A stretch of 64,000 nucleotides of DNA from an uncultured Bradyrhizobium sp. (GTDB taxonomy: Bacteria; Pseudomonadota; Alphaproteobacteria; Rhizobiales; Xanthobacteraceae), in contig NZ_CANSMR010000025.1 in the NCBI RefSeq assembly GCF_947648125.1, positions 1-64,000 on the forward strand. Reading direction: 5' to 3'. The notes under the pieces are model-generated. The model saw only the letters and a list, made by a program, of their open reading frames with translations, had not been told where the DNA came from and made no database searches. Below, piece after piece: positions 17,637 through 25,518 of the stretch. Within the stretch, counting starts at the first letter, position 1; each line of letters starts with the position of its first letter. A program made the translations under genes and the position numbers.

Positions 17637-20008
17637 GCCGGCAACCCTTCCGCCAGTTCGGGCGCCTTCGCCTTGCGGCGCTCGGCTGCGGACTGGATGG
17701 CCTCGAGAACGCGCCGTGGCGTCATCGGTGTGTGCAAGACCTGGGCACCGAGAGGCCGCAAGGCGTCGTTGACCGCATTGCCGATCGCTCCCGGAGGCGC
17801 AATGGCGCCGCCCTCGCCGATGCCTTTGACACCGAACTCCGTATACGGCGCCAACGTCTCCATGTGGCCAAGCTTGGGCGCCGGCACCTCGGTCGGGCCC
17901 GGCAACAGATAATCGGCAAAGGTCGATGCGAGCGGCTGCCCCGACGTATCAAAATTCATTTCCTCATACATTGCGGTGCCGATGCCTTGCGCCAGCCCGC
18001 CATAGATTTGTCCGTCGACGACCATGGGGTTGATCAGCTGGCCGCCGTCCTCGACGACCACGTAGTCGATCAGCTCGATATCGCCCAGCTCCGGATCGAC
18101 GGCGACCACCGCGATATGGGTCGCATAGCTGAACGTGCCGGAATCACGCGCCGGCTTGTAGCCGATGGTGACCTCGAGGCCTCTTGGATCAACAGTTGCC
18201 GGCAGATCCTGCGGCCTGCGATACCAGGTGTGCGCAATTTCATCGATCTTCACGCTGTTGGACGGACCAACGACCGCGCCGTTCTCGAGCTTGACGTTCT
18301 CGACTTCGGTCTGCAGCAGATGCGCGCCAATGCCCTTGATGAGCTTGGCGAGTTCACGCGAGGCGGTCGCAACGGCGCCGCCGGACATCACCGCGCAGCG
18401 TGATCCCCAGCTGCCCGTCGAGTAAGGCGTGTACTCGGTGTCGCCGTGAACCAGCTTGATGCGCGCGATGTCGATGCCAAGGATCTCGTGCGCAACCTGC
18501 GGAAGCGTGGTCTCCATGCTCTGACCATGCGAATGCGCGCCGATGCGCAGCTCGAGGCCGCCGTCGGGGGTCATGCGGGCGGTCGCCTGTTCGTGTCCCG
18601 GAACCATCGGGATGCCCCAGCCCGCGTAGACCGACGTGCCATGCGCGCCCTGCTCGCAATAGACTGATAGCCCGACCCCGATCAAACGACCGTCCGGCTC
18701 GCCCTTTTTCTGGCGCGCGCGGAGACCGGCCAAATCGATCTTCGCCAGAGCCTGCCGCAGCGATTCCGGATAATTTCCGCTGTCGAAATGCTTCTTCGTG
18801 ATGTTGTCGAACGGCATCTGCTCCGGCCGCACCAGGTTCTTGAGCCTTACCTCGTACGGCTCGAGACCGCATTCGTGTGCGATCGCGTCCATCATCAGTT
18901 CGATCGCGTAGCAAACGCCGGTGCGGGCAACGCCGCGGTAAGGGAGGATCGGGCACTTGTTGGTGGAGACCGACCAGGTGCGGCAGCGATAGGACGGGAA
19001 ATCGTACGGCCCGGGCAGGATGCTGGCGATCTGCGCAGCCTCCAGGCATGCCGAAAACGGATAGGACGAATAGGCGCCGGAATCGACCGAGGCCTCGCAC
19101 TCGACACCGCGCAGTTTCCCGTCGCGATCGGCATAGACGGTGATGTTATAGTGATGCTCGCGGCAATTCGCGCCCGCCGTCAAATGCTCGCGGCGATCCT
19201 CGATCCAGCGCACCGGATAGCCACAGCGCATGGCGAGCCAACCGAGACAAACATCCTCCGTCAGCACGATGCCCTTGTAGCCGAAACCGCCACCGACATC
19301 GGGCGAGACGATGCGGATCTTCAGCTGTTCGAGATTGAGGCACTCCGACAGGCCGTTGCGCACGATGTGCGGTTGCTGATTGCCGGTGTAGAGGACGAGC
19401 TGGTCCATCCGCTTGTGCCAGACGGCAACCGTGCCGCGGCCTTCCATCGGCGCCATGCTCTGCCGCGCAGTCGATATCTCGCGCGTGATCTTGATTGGAG
19501 CGTCGTAGGCCGCCTCCATGTTGATGTCGACAAGCGTCTCGAGGAAGACATTGTCGCCCCACTCCTCGTGCACCAGGGCCGAGTCCGGACGCCGCGCCAG
19601 CAGCATGTCATGCACGGCCGGCAGTTCCTCGAAATCAACCTCGACGGCAGCCGCAATGTCCTCGGCCTCCGCGCGGGTATCGGCGACGCACATCGCGATC
19701 AATTCGCCGACTTGTCGGACCTTCTCGAACGCGAGGATCGGCTGATCGGACGGCTTGAAGCCTGGCAATCCGGACACAGCGCGAATCGGGCGCGTATCGG
19801 CCGCGATATCCGACGCGATGAAGACGCTGCCGCGAAGATGCGCCGGGATACGAATGTCCTTGATGCGCGCATGTGCAAGCGGGCTACGGACGAACGCAAC
19901 GTCGCGCATGCCGGGCAAACGAATATCGCCGACATATTCGCCCCGCCCGCGAAGAAAACGATCATCTTCCTTCCGGGCAATCGAAGCTCCAACGCCCTGC
20001 TTTCCCAC
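17633..20008 (-). CDS. molybdenum hydroxylase large subunit (xanthine dehydrogenase family)
   Basis: A 791-residue molybdopterin-binding subunit. Conserved parts: the N-terminal RKEDDRFLRGRGEYVGDI, PDVGGGFGYKG near the pterin site, the active-site loop PYRGVART and the catalytic glutamate Glu732 in GIGEGG. The loop resembles form II CODH-like AYRGAGR and lacks the cysteine-bearing AYxCSFR of true CO dehydrogenase, so CO is unlikely to be the substrate. Hydroxylation of an N-heterocycle or aldehyde is more likely. It starts at GTG 20008 after AGAGAGGG and has a strong operator at 20068-20085. Operon with 15583-17636. Confidence 0.92.
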   Translation of the reverse strand: MGKQGVGASIARKEDDRFLRGRGEYVGDIRLPGMRDVAFVRSPLAHARIKDIRIPAHLRGSVFIASDIAADTRPIRAVSGLPGFKPSDQPILAFEKVRQVGELIAMCVADTRAEAEDIAAAVEVDFEELPAVHDMLLARRPDSALVHEEWGDNVFLETLVDINMEAAYDAPIKITREISTARQSMAPMEGRGTVAVWHKRMDQLVLYTGNQQPHIVRNGLSECLNLEQLKIRIVSPDVGGGFGYKGIVLTEDVCLGWLAMRCGYPVRWIEDRREHLTAGANCREHHYNITVYADRDGKLRGVECEASVDSGAYSSYPFSACLEAAQIASILPGPYDFPSYRCRTWSVSTNKCPILPYRGVARTGVCYAIELMMDAIAHECGLEPYEVRLKNLVRPEQMPFDNITKKHFDSGNYPESLRQALAKIDLAGLRARQKKGEPDGRLIGVGLSVYCEQGAHGTSVYAGWGIPMVPGHEQATARMTPDGGLELRIGAHSHGQSMETTLPQVAHEILGIDIARIKLVHGDTEYTPYSTGSWGSRCAVMSGGAVATASRELAKLIKGIGAHLLQTEVENVKLENGAVVGPSNSVKIDEIAHTWYRRPQDLPATVDPRGLEVTIGYKPARDSGTFSYATHIAVVAVDPELGDIELIDYVVVEDGGQLINPMVVDGQIYGGLAQGIGTAMYEEMNFDTSGQPLASTFADYLLPGPTEVPAPKLGHMETLAPYTEFGVKGIGEGGAIAPPGAIGNAVNDALRPLGAQVLHTPMTPRRVLEAIQSAAERRKAKAPELAEGLPA

Positions 20009-20067
20009 TCCGCGCCCTCTCTTATCGTCCGCGTCCGGAGCGATCGACTGCTCGAACCAGATTCATT

Positions 20068-20085
20068 CTATTATCGCAATGATAG
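20068..20085 (-). promoter_or_regulatory. putative GntR operator for the Mo-hydroxylase operon
   Basis: CTATTAT CGCA ATGATAG, the cleanest copy with only one mismatched pair between the halves. On the coding strand the repeat contains GATAAT, a good -10-like hexamer, so a bound repressor would cover the promoter. The coxL-like start is 60 bases downstream. Confidence 0.6.
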
Positions 20086-20162
20086 CATCATTACGATTGA
20101 GCGTCGAGTCTCGAGACCCCTCCCGCGTGCGACAATAGCGAGTTCGCACCACCGACGCCGCC

Positions 20163-20193
20163 AAAAAAAGGGGCCCAAACCATGGCCCCCTTT
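20163..20193 (-). terminator. Rho-independent terminator of the CoA-transferase/LLM/M20 operon
   Basis: On the minus strand AAAGGGGGCC and GGGCCCC can pair around a short loop and are followed directly by seven T residues. It lies 22 bases after the M20 stop codon, where the operon should end, and before the promoter region of the Mo-hydroxylase genes. Confidence 0.8.
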
Positions 20194-20214
20194 CCGATCG
20201 ATCCGGCCCTTTGA

Positions 20215-21492
20215 TTACTTGGCTGGGACGGAATTGCACCAGTCGTAGATGCTGAGCGCCATGACCTTGATGGCCGTCAGATAATCATCGATCGAGACAT
20301 ACTCGTCGTTCGCATGCATGACCGCCGTCGAACCAGGTCCGAAGATCACGGTTGGCGTATTCGCGTACTTGTTCAAGAACCTTGTGTCCGCTGCGCCCTG
20401 GCGCCCCGAGATCGTGGGCTTCTTGCCGGTCACCTCCGTATAGACGTCGCAGACGGTCTGCACGATCGGATGCTGAACCGGAATCTCCGAGGCCTCGGCG
20501 TCGTAGCCGACGAACTTCACCACGGGAGGATGGTCCTTCATCCAGGGGTCCTGGGCCGCAACTTCGGCGATCTTCTTGACGAGGCTCTGCTTGACGCCCT
20601 CGTGGTCCTCGCTCGGCACCGTACCGATCGATCCCTTCAGAACGGCGCTCGCCGGGAAGGCGCTCGGATAGTTACCGGCCTGGAAGCTGCCGATGATGCA
20701 AGGCAAGGAGTCAATGGCACTCGGGTAAAGCGCGTGCTTGACGTTCGCCACGCGCTCGTCTTCCAGCTCCTGCACGGCTTTTACGATCTTGTTGCCGAGC
20801 TCGATGGCGCTGATGCCGAGGTAACGCTGCTGGATACCGGCGGGTTTGCCTTCGATATCGATCTGGAACCAGATGCGCCCGATGCAGGCCGGCTGCACGA
20901 ACAAATCGCTGGTTTCGCCGGAAATGCCGGCATCCGCCTTGTATCCGCGGATGACGGTGTCGAGCGTGCCGTGTCCGCTGACTTCCTCGTCGATCACGAT
21001 GTTGATCATGACATCGCCCTTCGGCGTGAGCCCAAGCTCCTTCAAGTACTGGACTGCGAGCACGTGGCTGGCAACGCCGCTCTTCATGTCGCACGAACCG
21101 CGGCCGTAGATGCGCCCGTTCTTGATCGAGGCCGACCACGGATTGTCGCTCCATCCCTCGCCGTTGCCGACCGGGATCACGTCGGTGTGGCCGTTGAGAA
21201 GCAGCGAGCGGCCGCCGCCGGTGCCCTTCAGGGTCGCGACGATGTTGGGGCGATTCTCATAGCCGCGGTCAACCGGGCGATAGCCGGGATGCTTCTTCAG
21301 CTCCTCCCAATTGGTTTCCCACATGTCGACCTCAAGACCGATCTCGGTCAGATAGCCGTGCATGTGCTTTTGGATCGCGGCTTCGTCGCCGGTCACGCTC
21401 GGGATCGCGACCATATCCTGGAGGAACTTGATCGCGTGATCTTTCGAAGCGTCGACCTTGTCGATAATCTTCTTGCGTACGGGGTCAGTCAT
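20215..21492 (-). CDS. M20 family amidohydrolase (ArgE/DapE-like)
   Basis: A 425-residue zinc-dependent deacylase or peptidase. Metal ligands are visible in order: His in LLNGHTDVIP, bridging Asp in GRGSCDMKSG, the Glu-Glu pair in VIDEEVSGHG, and the last His in the C-terminal segment VMHANDEYVS. Length and layout equal ArgE/DapE proteins, with a dimerisation lid inserted in the middle. Substrates of this group are N-acyl or N-carbamoyl amino acids and small peptides. Last gene of the four-gene operon that begins with the CoA-transferase; 35 bp separate it from the LLM gene, and a terminator follows. Confidence 0.9.
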   Translation of the reverse strand: MTDPVRKKIIDKVDASKDHAIKFLQDMVAIPSVTGDEAAIQKHMHGYLTEIGLEVDMWETNWEELKKHPGYRPVDRGYENRPNIVATLKGTGGGRSLLLNGHTDVIPVGNGEGWSDNPWSASIKNGRIYGRGSCDMKSGVASHVLAVQYLKELGLTPKGDVMINIVIDEEVSGHGTLDTVIRGYKADAGISGETSDLFVQPACIGRIWFQIDIEGKPAGIQQRYLGISAIELGNKIVKAVQELEDERVANVKHALYPSAIDSLPCIIGSFQAGNYPSAFPASAVLKGSIGTVPSEDHEGVKQSLVKKIAEVAAQDPWMKDHPPVVKFVGYDAEASEIPVQHPIVQTVCDVYTEVTGKKPTISGRQGAADTRFLNKYANTPTVIFGPGSTAVMHANDEYVSIDDYLTAIKVMALSIYDWCNSVPAK

Positions 21493-21527
21493 CTGCTTGT
21501 CGCCTGTGTTGAGCGTTTCCGGGCTGG

Positions 21528-22481
21528 TTACTTGGCGCGCAGGCGTGGGATGATCTCACGCGCAATGGTCTCGACCTGGTCCGCCTGATACTTGTACGGG
21601 ACGAAGATGATCTTCTGGACGCCCAGCGCAATGTGTTCGCGCAGCTGGGCGACGCACTCATCGACCGAGCCCATGATGGCGCTCTCGCGGCTGCAATCGC
21701 TGTGAGCCGGGAAATCCCACTCCTTGTTGAGCCAGTCCATCATGTCGGCTTCGACCGCCTGCCGTGACTTGCCGATCATGATCGGCAACTGCGAGGCGTT
21801 CTTCAAAGTCGACGGATCCTTGCCGCCCTCCTTGGCGAAGTTGATGATCTTGTCCCAGGACTTCTTGAAGTCGGCAGGACGATAGAAGTAGGTGAGCCAG
21901 CCATCCCCGTTCAAGGCGGCGCGCTTCAGCACGGGATCGGCGTATCCGCCGATCAGCAGCGGAATTTGCGGCTGCGCCGGCTTGGGGTACATCACCGCCT
22001 TGGAAATGTTGTGGCGCATGTATTCGCCCGAAACCGACTCTTCGGTCCACAGCCGGCGCATGATCTCAAGATTCTCATCCATGATCTTGCCGCGCTTCTC
22101 GAAGGGAATGCCGAGCGCGTCGAACTCGCGCTTGTACCATCCGGACGCCATGCCCATGATCAGACGGCCCTCGGACAGCTGATCCATGCTCGAGAGCTGC
22201 TTGGCGAGCGCCACGGCGTTGCGGAGCGGCAGAACCAGGATGCCGGTACCCATCTTGATCCGCTTCGTGCGCGCGGCGATGCCCGTCAGGGTCGTCAAGG
22301 AGTCGATGATCGGGAAGTTCGGATCCACGCCGAGAAGCATGTGATCCCAGACCCAGACCGAATCGTAGCCGAGCTCCTCAACCCGAACGCCATACTCGAC
22401 GAGCGCCCGGGCGTTGGGCATTTCGGGATAAGCGGTGAAGTTGCGCGCGGCAATACCAAACGTGTTGGCGAGCGTGGTCAT
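21528..22481 (-). CDS. LLM-class (luciferase-like) oxidoreductase, probably F420-dependent
   Basis: A 317-residue TIM-barrel protein of the bacterial luciferase-like superfamily. Features include YDSVWVWDHML after the first strand, TKRIKMGTGILVLPLRNAVALAKQ, EGRLIMGMASGWYKREFDALG and the PQIPLLIGGYADPVLKRAA segment near residue 180. Members use FMN or F420; the encoded F420 pathway and npdG nearby favour F420. The ATG at 22481 follows GGAG at good distance; a TTG one codon upstream is also in frame. Possible roles are reduction of a C=C or C=N bond, or oxygenation of a heterocycle. The substrate is unknown. Confidence 0.88.
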   Translation of the reverse strand: MTTLANTFGIAARNFTAYPEMPNARALVEYGVRVEELGYDSVWVWDHMLLGVDPNFPIIDSLTTLTGIAARTKRIKMGTGILVLPLRNAVALAKQLSSMDQLSEGRLIMGMASGWYKREFDALGIPFEKRGKIMDENLEIMRRLWTEESVSGEYMRHNISKAVMYPKPAQPQIPLLIGGYADPVLKRAALNGDGWLTYFYRPADFKKSWDKIINFAKEGGKDPSTLKNASQLPIMIGKSRQAVEADMMDWLNKEWDFPAHSDCSRESAIMGSVDECVAQLREHIALGVQKIIFVPYKYQADQVETIAREIIPRLRAK

Positions 22482-22508
22482 CAATAGATCTCCGGACTTG
22501 GTGTAGCT

Positions 22509-23279
22509 TTAAGCGGTGAAGAGACGGTCGGGATCGAGCATCCGCAGCGTCTCGAGTTCGTGATCGGTCGGCGGCGACGTGACGTGGAGCTTCTCGTCGA
22601 AGTCGAGCCTGAAACCGGTATTGTCCTGCACTTCCTCGCGGCTGACGCCGGGATTGAGCGCCAGCACCTTGATGCGCCGGGTCCTGTCGTCGAAGCCGAA
22701 CACGGCGAGCTCGGTGATCACGCGCCACATGCCGCCGCTGGGCAGGCCGGAGTCGCGCCGGCTGGTGCCGCCGCGGATGAATCCGGGGCTGGTGATGAAG
22801 TCGACCTTTTCGACGAAGCGCCGCTTCTCGTGCTTCATCGCGACGATCATGTTGGTCAGGCTGGAGATGTCGTTGCCGCCGCCGGTACCCGGCAGGCGCG
22901 TCTTCGGCTTCGCCGGATCGCCGATGAACGACGAGTTCAGATTGCCGAACTGATCGATCTGGGCGCCGCCCATGAAGCCGACATCGACGTAGCCGCGCTG
23001 GAGCAGCAGCAGGACATCGGCGCTGCCGAGAACCATGTTGGCGCGCTTGGTGCAGCGCTGGTCGTTGGTCGATGGCGGCAGTTTGCCCGGCTCGACGAAG
23101 GCGCCGACCACGCCGCCCTCGAACAGAATGGTCAGAGCCGGACAGCGGGTGCGCTGGGCCAGGGTTGCAGCGAGCAGCGGCACGCCGATGCCGGCGAAGA
23201 CCACCTGCCCGTCCTGCAGCTGGCGCGCGCTCAAGATCGCGAGAATTTCGCTTGCGGTGTAGCGCTGCGCCTCAGTCAT
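22509..23279 (-). CDS. family I CoA-transferase subunit B (GctB-like)
   Basis: A 256-residue beta subunit of a glutaconate/3-oxoacid CoA-transferase family enzyme. It has the N-terminal QVVFAGIGVPLLAATLAQ and the stretch LTILFEGGVVGA, whose glutamate is in the place of the catalytic Glu of active transferases. Further on are GGAQIDQFGNLNSSFIG and GGGNDISSL. Start at 23279 (MTEAQRYTASEIL) overlaps the subunit A stop by 8 bp; the frame is open for 14 more codons that lie inside subunit A. The pair would activate a carboxylic acid, probably a late intermediate, as its CoA ester. The IpdB-type steroid hydrolases lack this Glu and are less likely. Confidence 0.85.
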   Translation of the reverse strand: MTEAQRYTASEILAILSARQLQDGQVVFAGIGVPLLAATLAQRTRCPALTILFEGGVVGAFVEPGKLPPSTNDQRCTKRANMVLGSADVLLLLQRGYVDVGFMGGAQIDQFGNLNSSFIGDPAKPKTRLPGTGGGNDISSLTNMIVAMKHEKRRFVEKVDFITSPGFIRGGTSRRDSGLPSGGMWRVITELAVFGFDDRTRRIKVLALNPGVSREEVQDNTGFRLDFDEKLHVTSPPTDHELETLRMLDPDRLFTA

Positions 23280-24237
23280 TATAGATGCTCCTGCCCTTCT
23301 GCGTTGCCTCCAACACCTCATCCATGCCGATCAGCGAGAGATATTCGTTCCAGGACTTCGGGCTGTAAAAATAGCGGTCGAGATATTCCTGCATGCCCTT
23401 CACGGGATCCGCGTTGACCTGCGCGACATAGGTTTCCATGTGCCGCATCATCGGCTCGTAGAGGCCGTAGCACTCGTGCGGCGCCGATCCGTAGGGAACC
23501 TCGACCACGGCATCGACGCAGAAGAACGGGATCTTCGTCTGGTCCGGCGCGCGCCGAATCTGGTCGTTCGAGACGATCCGCTCGGTCGTAAGGATCACGC
23601 TGTTGGCGGCGAGCGCGAGATCGATGTCCATGAATTGCAGGCCGTCGATCTGGGCGTTGCCGTAGGGGTCGCAACGCTGAACGTGGATCAGCGCGACGTC
23701 GGGGTTGAGTGCGGGAACCAGTAGCAGCTTCTCGCCGGTGAACGGACAGTCGATCTGCTTGGCTTCGGGACGCTGACCGACGATATCCGACCCCAACATG
23801 GCGCGGGTCGGCAGGAACGGAACGCCCATGCCGCCGGCGCGAAAGCGCATGCCGACGGCCATGTGGCTCCATTCCTCATAGCGCTTGCCGCCATTTTCCA
23901 CGTGATGCCGCATCACCTTGGACAGGCCCCAGAGAATCCCCTGGGCGAACCAGCTGGTGACGACGTGGTTCGCGATGCCGGATCCGAACACGAGGTCGCC
24001 GTCCGTCGAGACGATGCAGCGCGAGATCGAAAGATCCTTGCGATGCTGGCGGATCAGCTCCCAGAGCATCGCCATCGGCGTGCGGGACATGGTTGACCCG
24101 CCAATACCCACTTTCATGCCATCTTGGACGAAGCCTGCCGCTTCCTCGAGCGACACCACCTTCTCGCGCAGGCTTCGGTCGCGCTGCGCCATCTTCTCTC
24201 TGAGCCGCGTGTACGGCTCCACCAGGGTATCCGGCAA
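23272..24237 (-). CDS. family I CoA-transferase subunit A (GctA-like)
   Basis: A 321-residue alpha subunit. Conserved parts are DGMKVGIGGSTMSRTPMAM near residue 38 (CoA-binding glycine-rich loop), PFLPTRAMLGSDI, and ALIHVQRCDPYGNAQIDG, all seen in glutaconate CoA-transferase and IpdA relatives. Translation starts at TTG 24237, preceded by a perfect AAGGAGG six bases upstream; no ATG alternative is present. First gene of the operon with subunit B, LLM oxidoreductase and M20 hydrolase. A GntR-like operator lies 69-86 bases upstream. Confidence 0.87.
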   Translation of the reverse strand: MPDTLVEPYTRLREKMAQRDRSLREKVVSLEEAAGFVQDGMKVGIGGSTMSRTPMAMLWELIRQHRKDLSISRCIVSTDGDLVFGSGIANHVVTSWFAQGILWGLSKVMRHHVENGGKRYEEWSHMAVGMRFRAGGMGVPFLPTRAMLGSDIVGQRPEAKQIDCPFTGEKLLLVPALNPDVALIHVQRCDPYGNAQIDGLQFMDIDLALAANSVILTTERIVSNDQIRRAPDQTKIPFFCVDAVVEVPYGSAPHECYGLYEPMMRHMETYVAQVNADPVKGMQEYLDRYFYSPKSWNEYLSLIGMDEVLEATQKGRSIYND

Positions 24238-24305
24238 AACATCCTCCTTGTCGGCAACCGGCAGCGGCTGAGGAGCGAACCGCAGGCCCTTCCTGCCAAT
24301 TGGAT

Positions 24306-24323
24306 CTATCGTACTAATGTTAG
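24306..24323 (-). promoter_or_regulatory. putative GntR operator for the CoA-transferase/LLM operon
   Basis: CTATCGT ACTA ATGTTAG in the 7-4-7 register of the island. Outer bases CTA/TAG and the inner T/A are kept. It lies in the leader of the operon starting at 24237. Confidence 0.5.
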
Positions 24324-24659
24324 TCCCATGCGTCTAGAAGAATTTTCGCACCGGCTTAATCGTGACGGAATTCGGCTTGAGCGCTTGAAAGGCGCCACGG
24401 CATCATTTGCGCCGCTTGGCGATCGCAAGCCTGTTAGTCGAGCATAAGGACCATGAACCTATAGATAGGATGTCCCGCCGAACATCACGGTGCTTGGCAC
24501 AAATCATGCTTATGCAAATCATGCTTATGAGCGTGGCGGCACTTTCGAAAGCATCGCTATGCAGCGCCTGCTTCTACAGCGATCACTCGGCTGCCACGGC
24601 CGCGTGGTGCGGCAGCGGACGCAGCGGCGTCAACGAGAACCAATAAGAAAGGATGGACC
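24324..24659. other. divergent intergenic region with a 15-bp tandem repeat
   Basis: No convincing gene is seen here. The region holds an exact tandem duplication of CAAATCATGCTTATG at 24500-24529 and a CTATAGATAG sequence at 24459-24468 that resembles a compressed form of the island operator. It separates the CoA-transferase operon from the acetamidase gene and should contain the promoters of both. Confidence 0.6.
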
Positions 24660-25445
24660 GTGGAGCATTATCTTACCTCGACACCAGATCATCTTCATTG
24701 GGGACTGTGGAATGGCCGGCTCAGTCCCGTCATCAGAATTGCGTCTGGTGATCGGGTGACGATCGAGACGCTATCGGCCGAGCCGGATGAAGCACTCGAT
24801 CTCGTGAGCGACCTGGTCGGACCGCTTGGTCGCAGCGACATCCTCGCGTCCCACGGAGCCGCACCGCGGCTATTGACCGGCCCGATCCATGTCGAGGGCG
24901 CCGAACCGGGTGACGTGCTCGAGGTTCGTGTTCTCGATGTCCGCCTGCGATCGGACTGGGGTTGGAACATGAGAGCACCGACGAGCGCTGCGCCGGAAAC
25001 GTCATTGGACTTTTGCTGCCAGCATGTCGCGCTCGATCGCGCGCGCAATATCGCGCGCCTGCCCTGGGGACAGGAGCTGAGATTATCGCCGTGCTTCGGC
25101 AACTTTGGTGTCGCGCCGCCGGCGAACTGGGACCCCCGCAAGCCGAACGAAGCGAATGGTTTCAGCGGGCGCATCGACAACAGGGATCTCGGCGTCGGAT
25201 GCACCGCCTATTTGCCAGTTTTCGTCGCAGGCGCATTGTTCTCGGCGGGGCATGGCCACGCGTTGCTTGACGATGGAAATGCGCTGCTCTCCGCCATCGA
25301 AACCGCGCTCGCCGGCACGTTCGAATTTCGCATTCGCCGCAATCTGCATCTTGCGACCCCTCGGGTCGAGACCACATCCGCGTCGGTCAGCCCATCGATC
25401 GTCAATGCGCATGCACCGCAAGTCCGCAGCCAACGCACGAACTAA
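24660..25445 (+). CDS. acetamidase/formamidase family protein, C-terminally shortened
   Basis: A 261-residue member of the acetamidase/formamidase family (usually about 300-320). Conserved motifs are present: HLHWGLWNGRLSPVI, GPIHVEGAEPGDVLEVRV, the FGNFGVAPP segment and PVFVAGALFSAGHGHALLDDG, which corresponds to the family's FSVGDGHAAQGDGE. In that last motif Asp is replaced by His (SAGHGHA instead of SVGDGHA). After PRVET the sequence no longer resembles the family and stops, so about 40-60 residues of the C-terminal lobe are lost. It starts at GTG 24660 after AAAGGA. It may be inactive or a decaying gene. Formamide or short-chain amide hydrolysis would fit the pathway. Confidence 0.8.
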   Translation: MEHYLTSTPDHLHWGLWNGRLSPVIRIASGDRVTIETLSAEPDEALDLVSDLVGPLGRSDILASHGAAPRLLTGPIHVEGAEPGDVLEVRVLDVRLRSDWGWNMRAPTSAAPETSLDFCCQHVALDRARNIARLPWGQELRLSPCFGNFGVAPPANWDPRKPNEANGFSGRIDNRDLGVGCTAYLPVFVAGALFSAGHGHALLDDGNALLSAIETALAGTFEFRIRRNLHLATPRVETTSASVSPSIVNAHAPQVRSQRTN

Positions 25446-25518
25446 TGCTGCACGCCGCGCACAGCGCCTTGGTTCATCGTTCATGGCGGCTCAGCACCGC
25501 GCGCGATGACACCACCAT

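Noticed and set aside
15583-20008. Assignment of the Mo enzyme as aerobic CO dehydrogenase because of the CoxG-like domain
   Set aside because: The large subunit lacks the cysteine-containing active-site loop AYxCSFR.
18788-20248. 486-codon open frame on the plus strand opposite the Mo-hydroxylase large subunit
   Set aside because: Composition is Arg/Asp/His-rich as expected of the complement of a real gene, and it has no family features.
22509-24237. Assignment of the CoA-transferase pair as IpdAB (steroid ring hydrolase)
   Set aside because: Subunit B keeps a glutamate where IpdB lacks it, and no steroid degradation genes are nearby.
24500-24529. Tandem repeat considered as a CRISPR fragment
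   Set aside because: Only two 15-bp units without spacers, and no cas genes.
24407-24646. 79-codon plus-strand frame before the acetamidase gene
   Set aside because: It covers the tandem repeat, has a poor ribosome site and a Ser/Ala/Cys-rich sequence without order; more likely promoter DNA.
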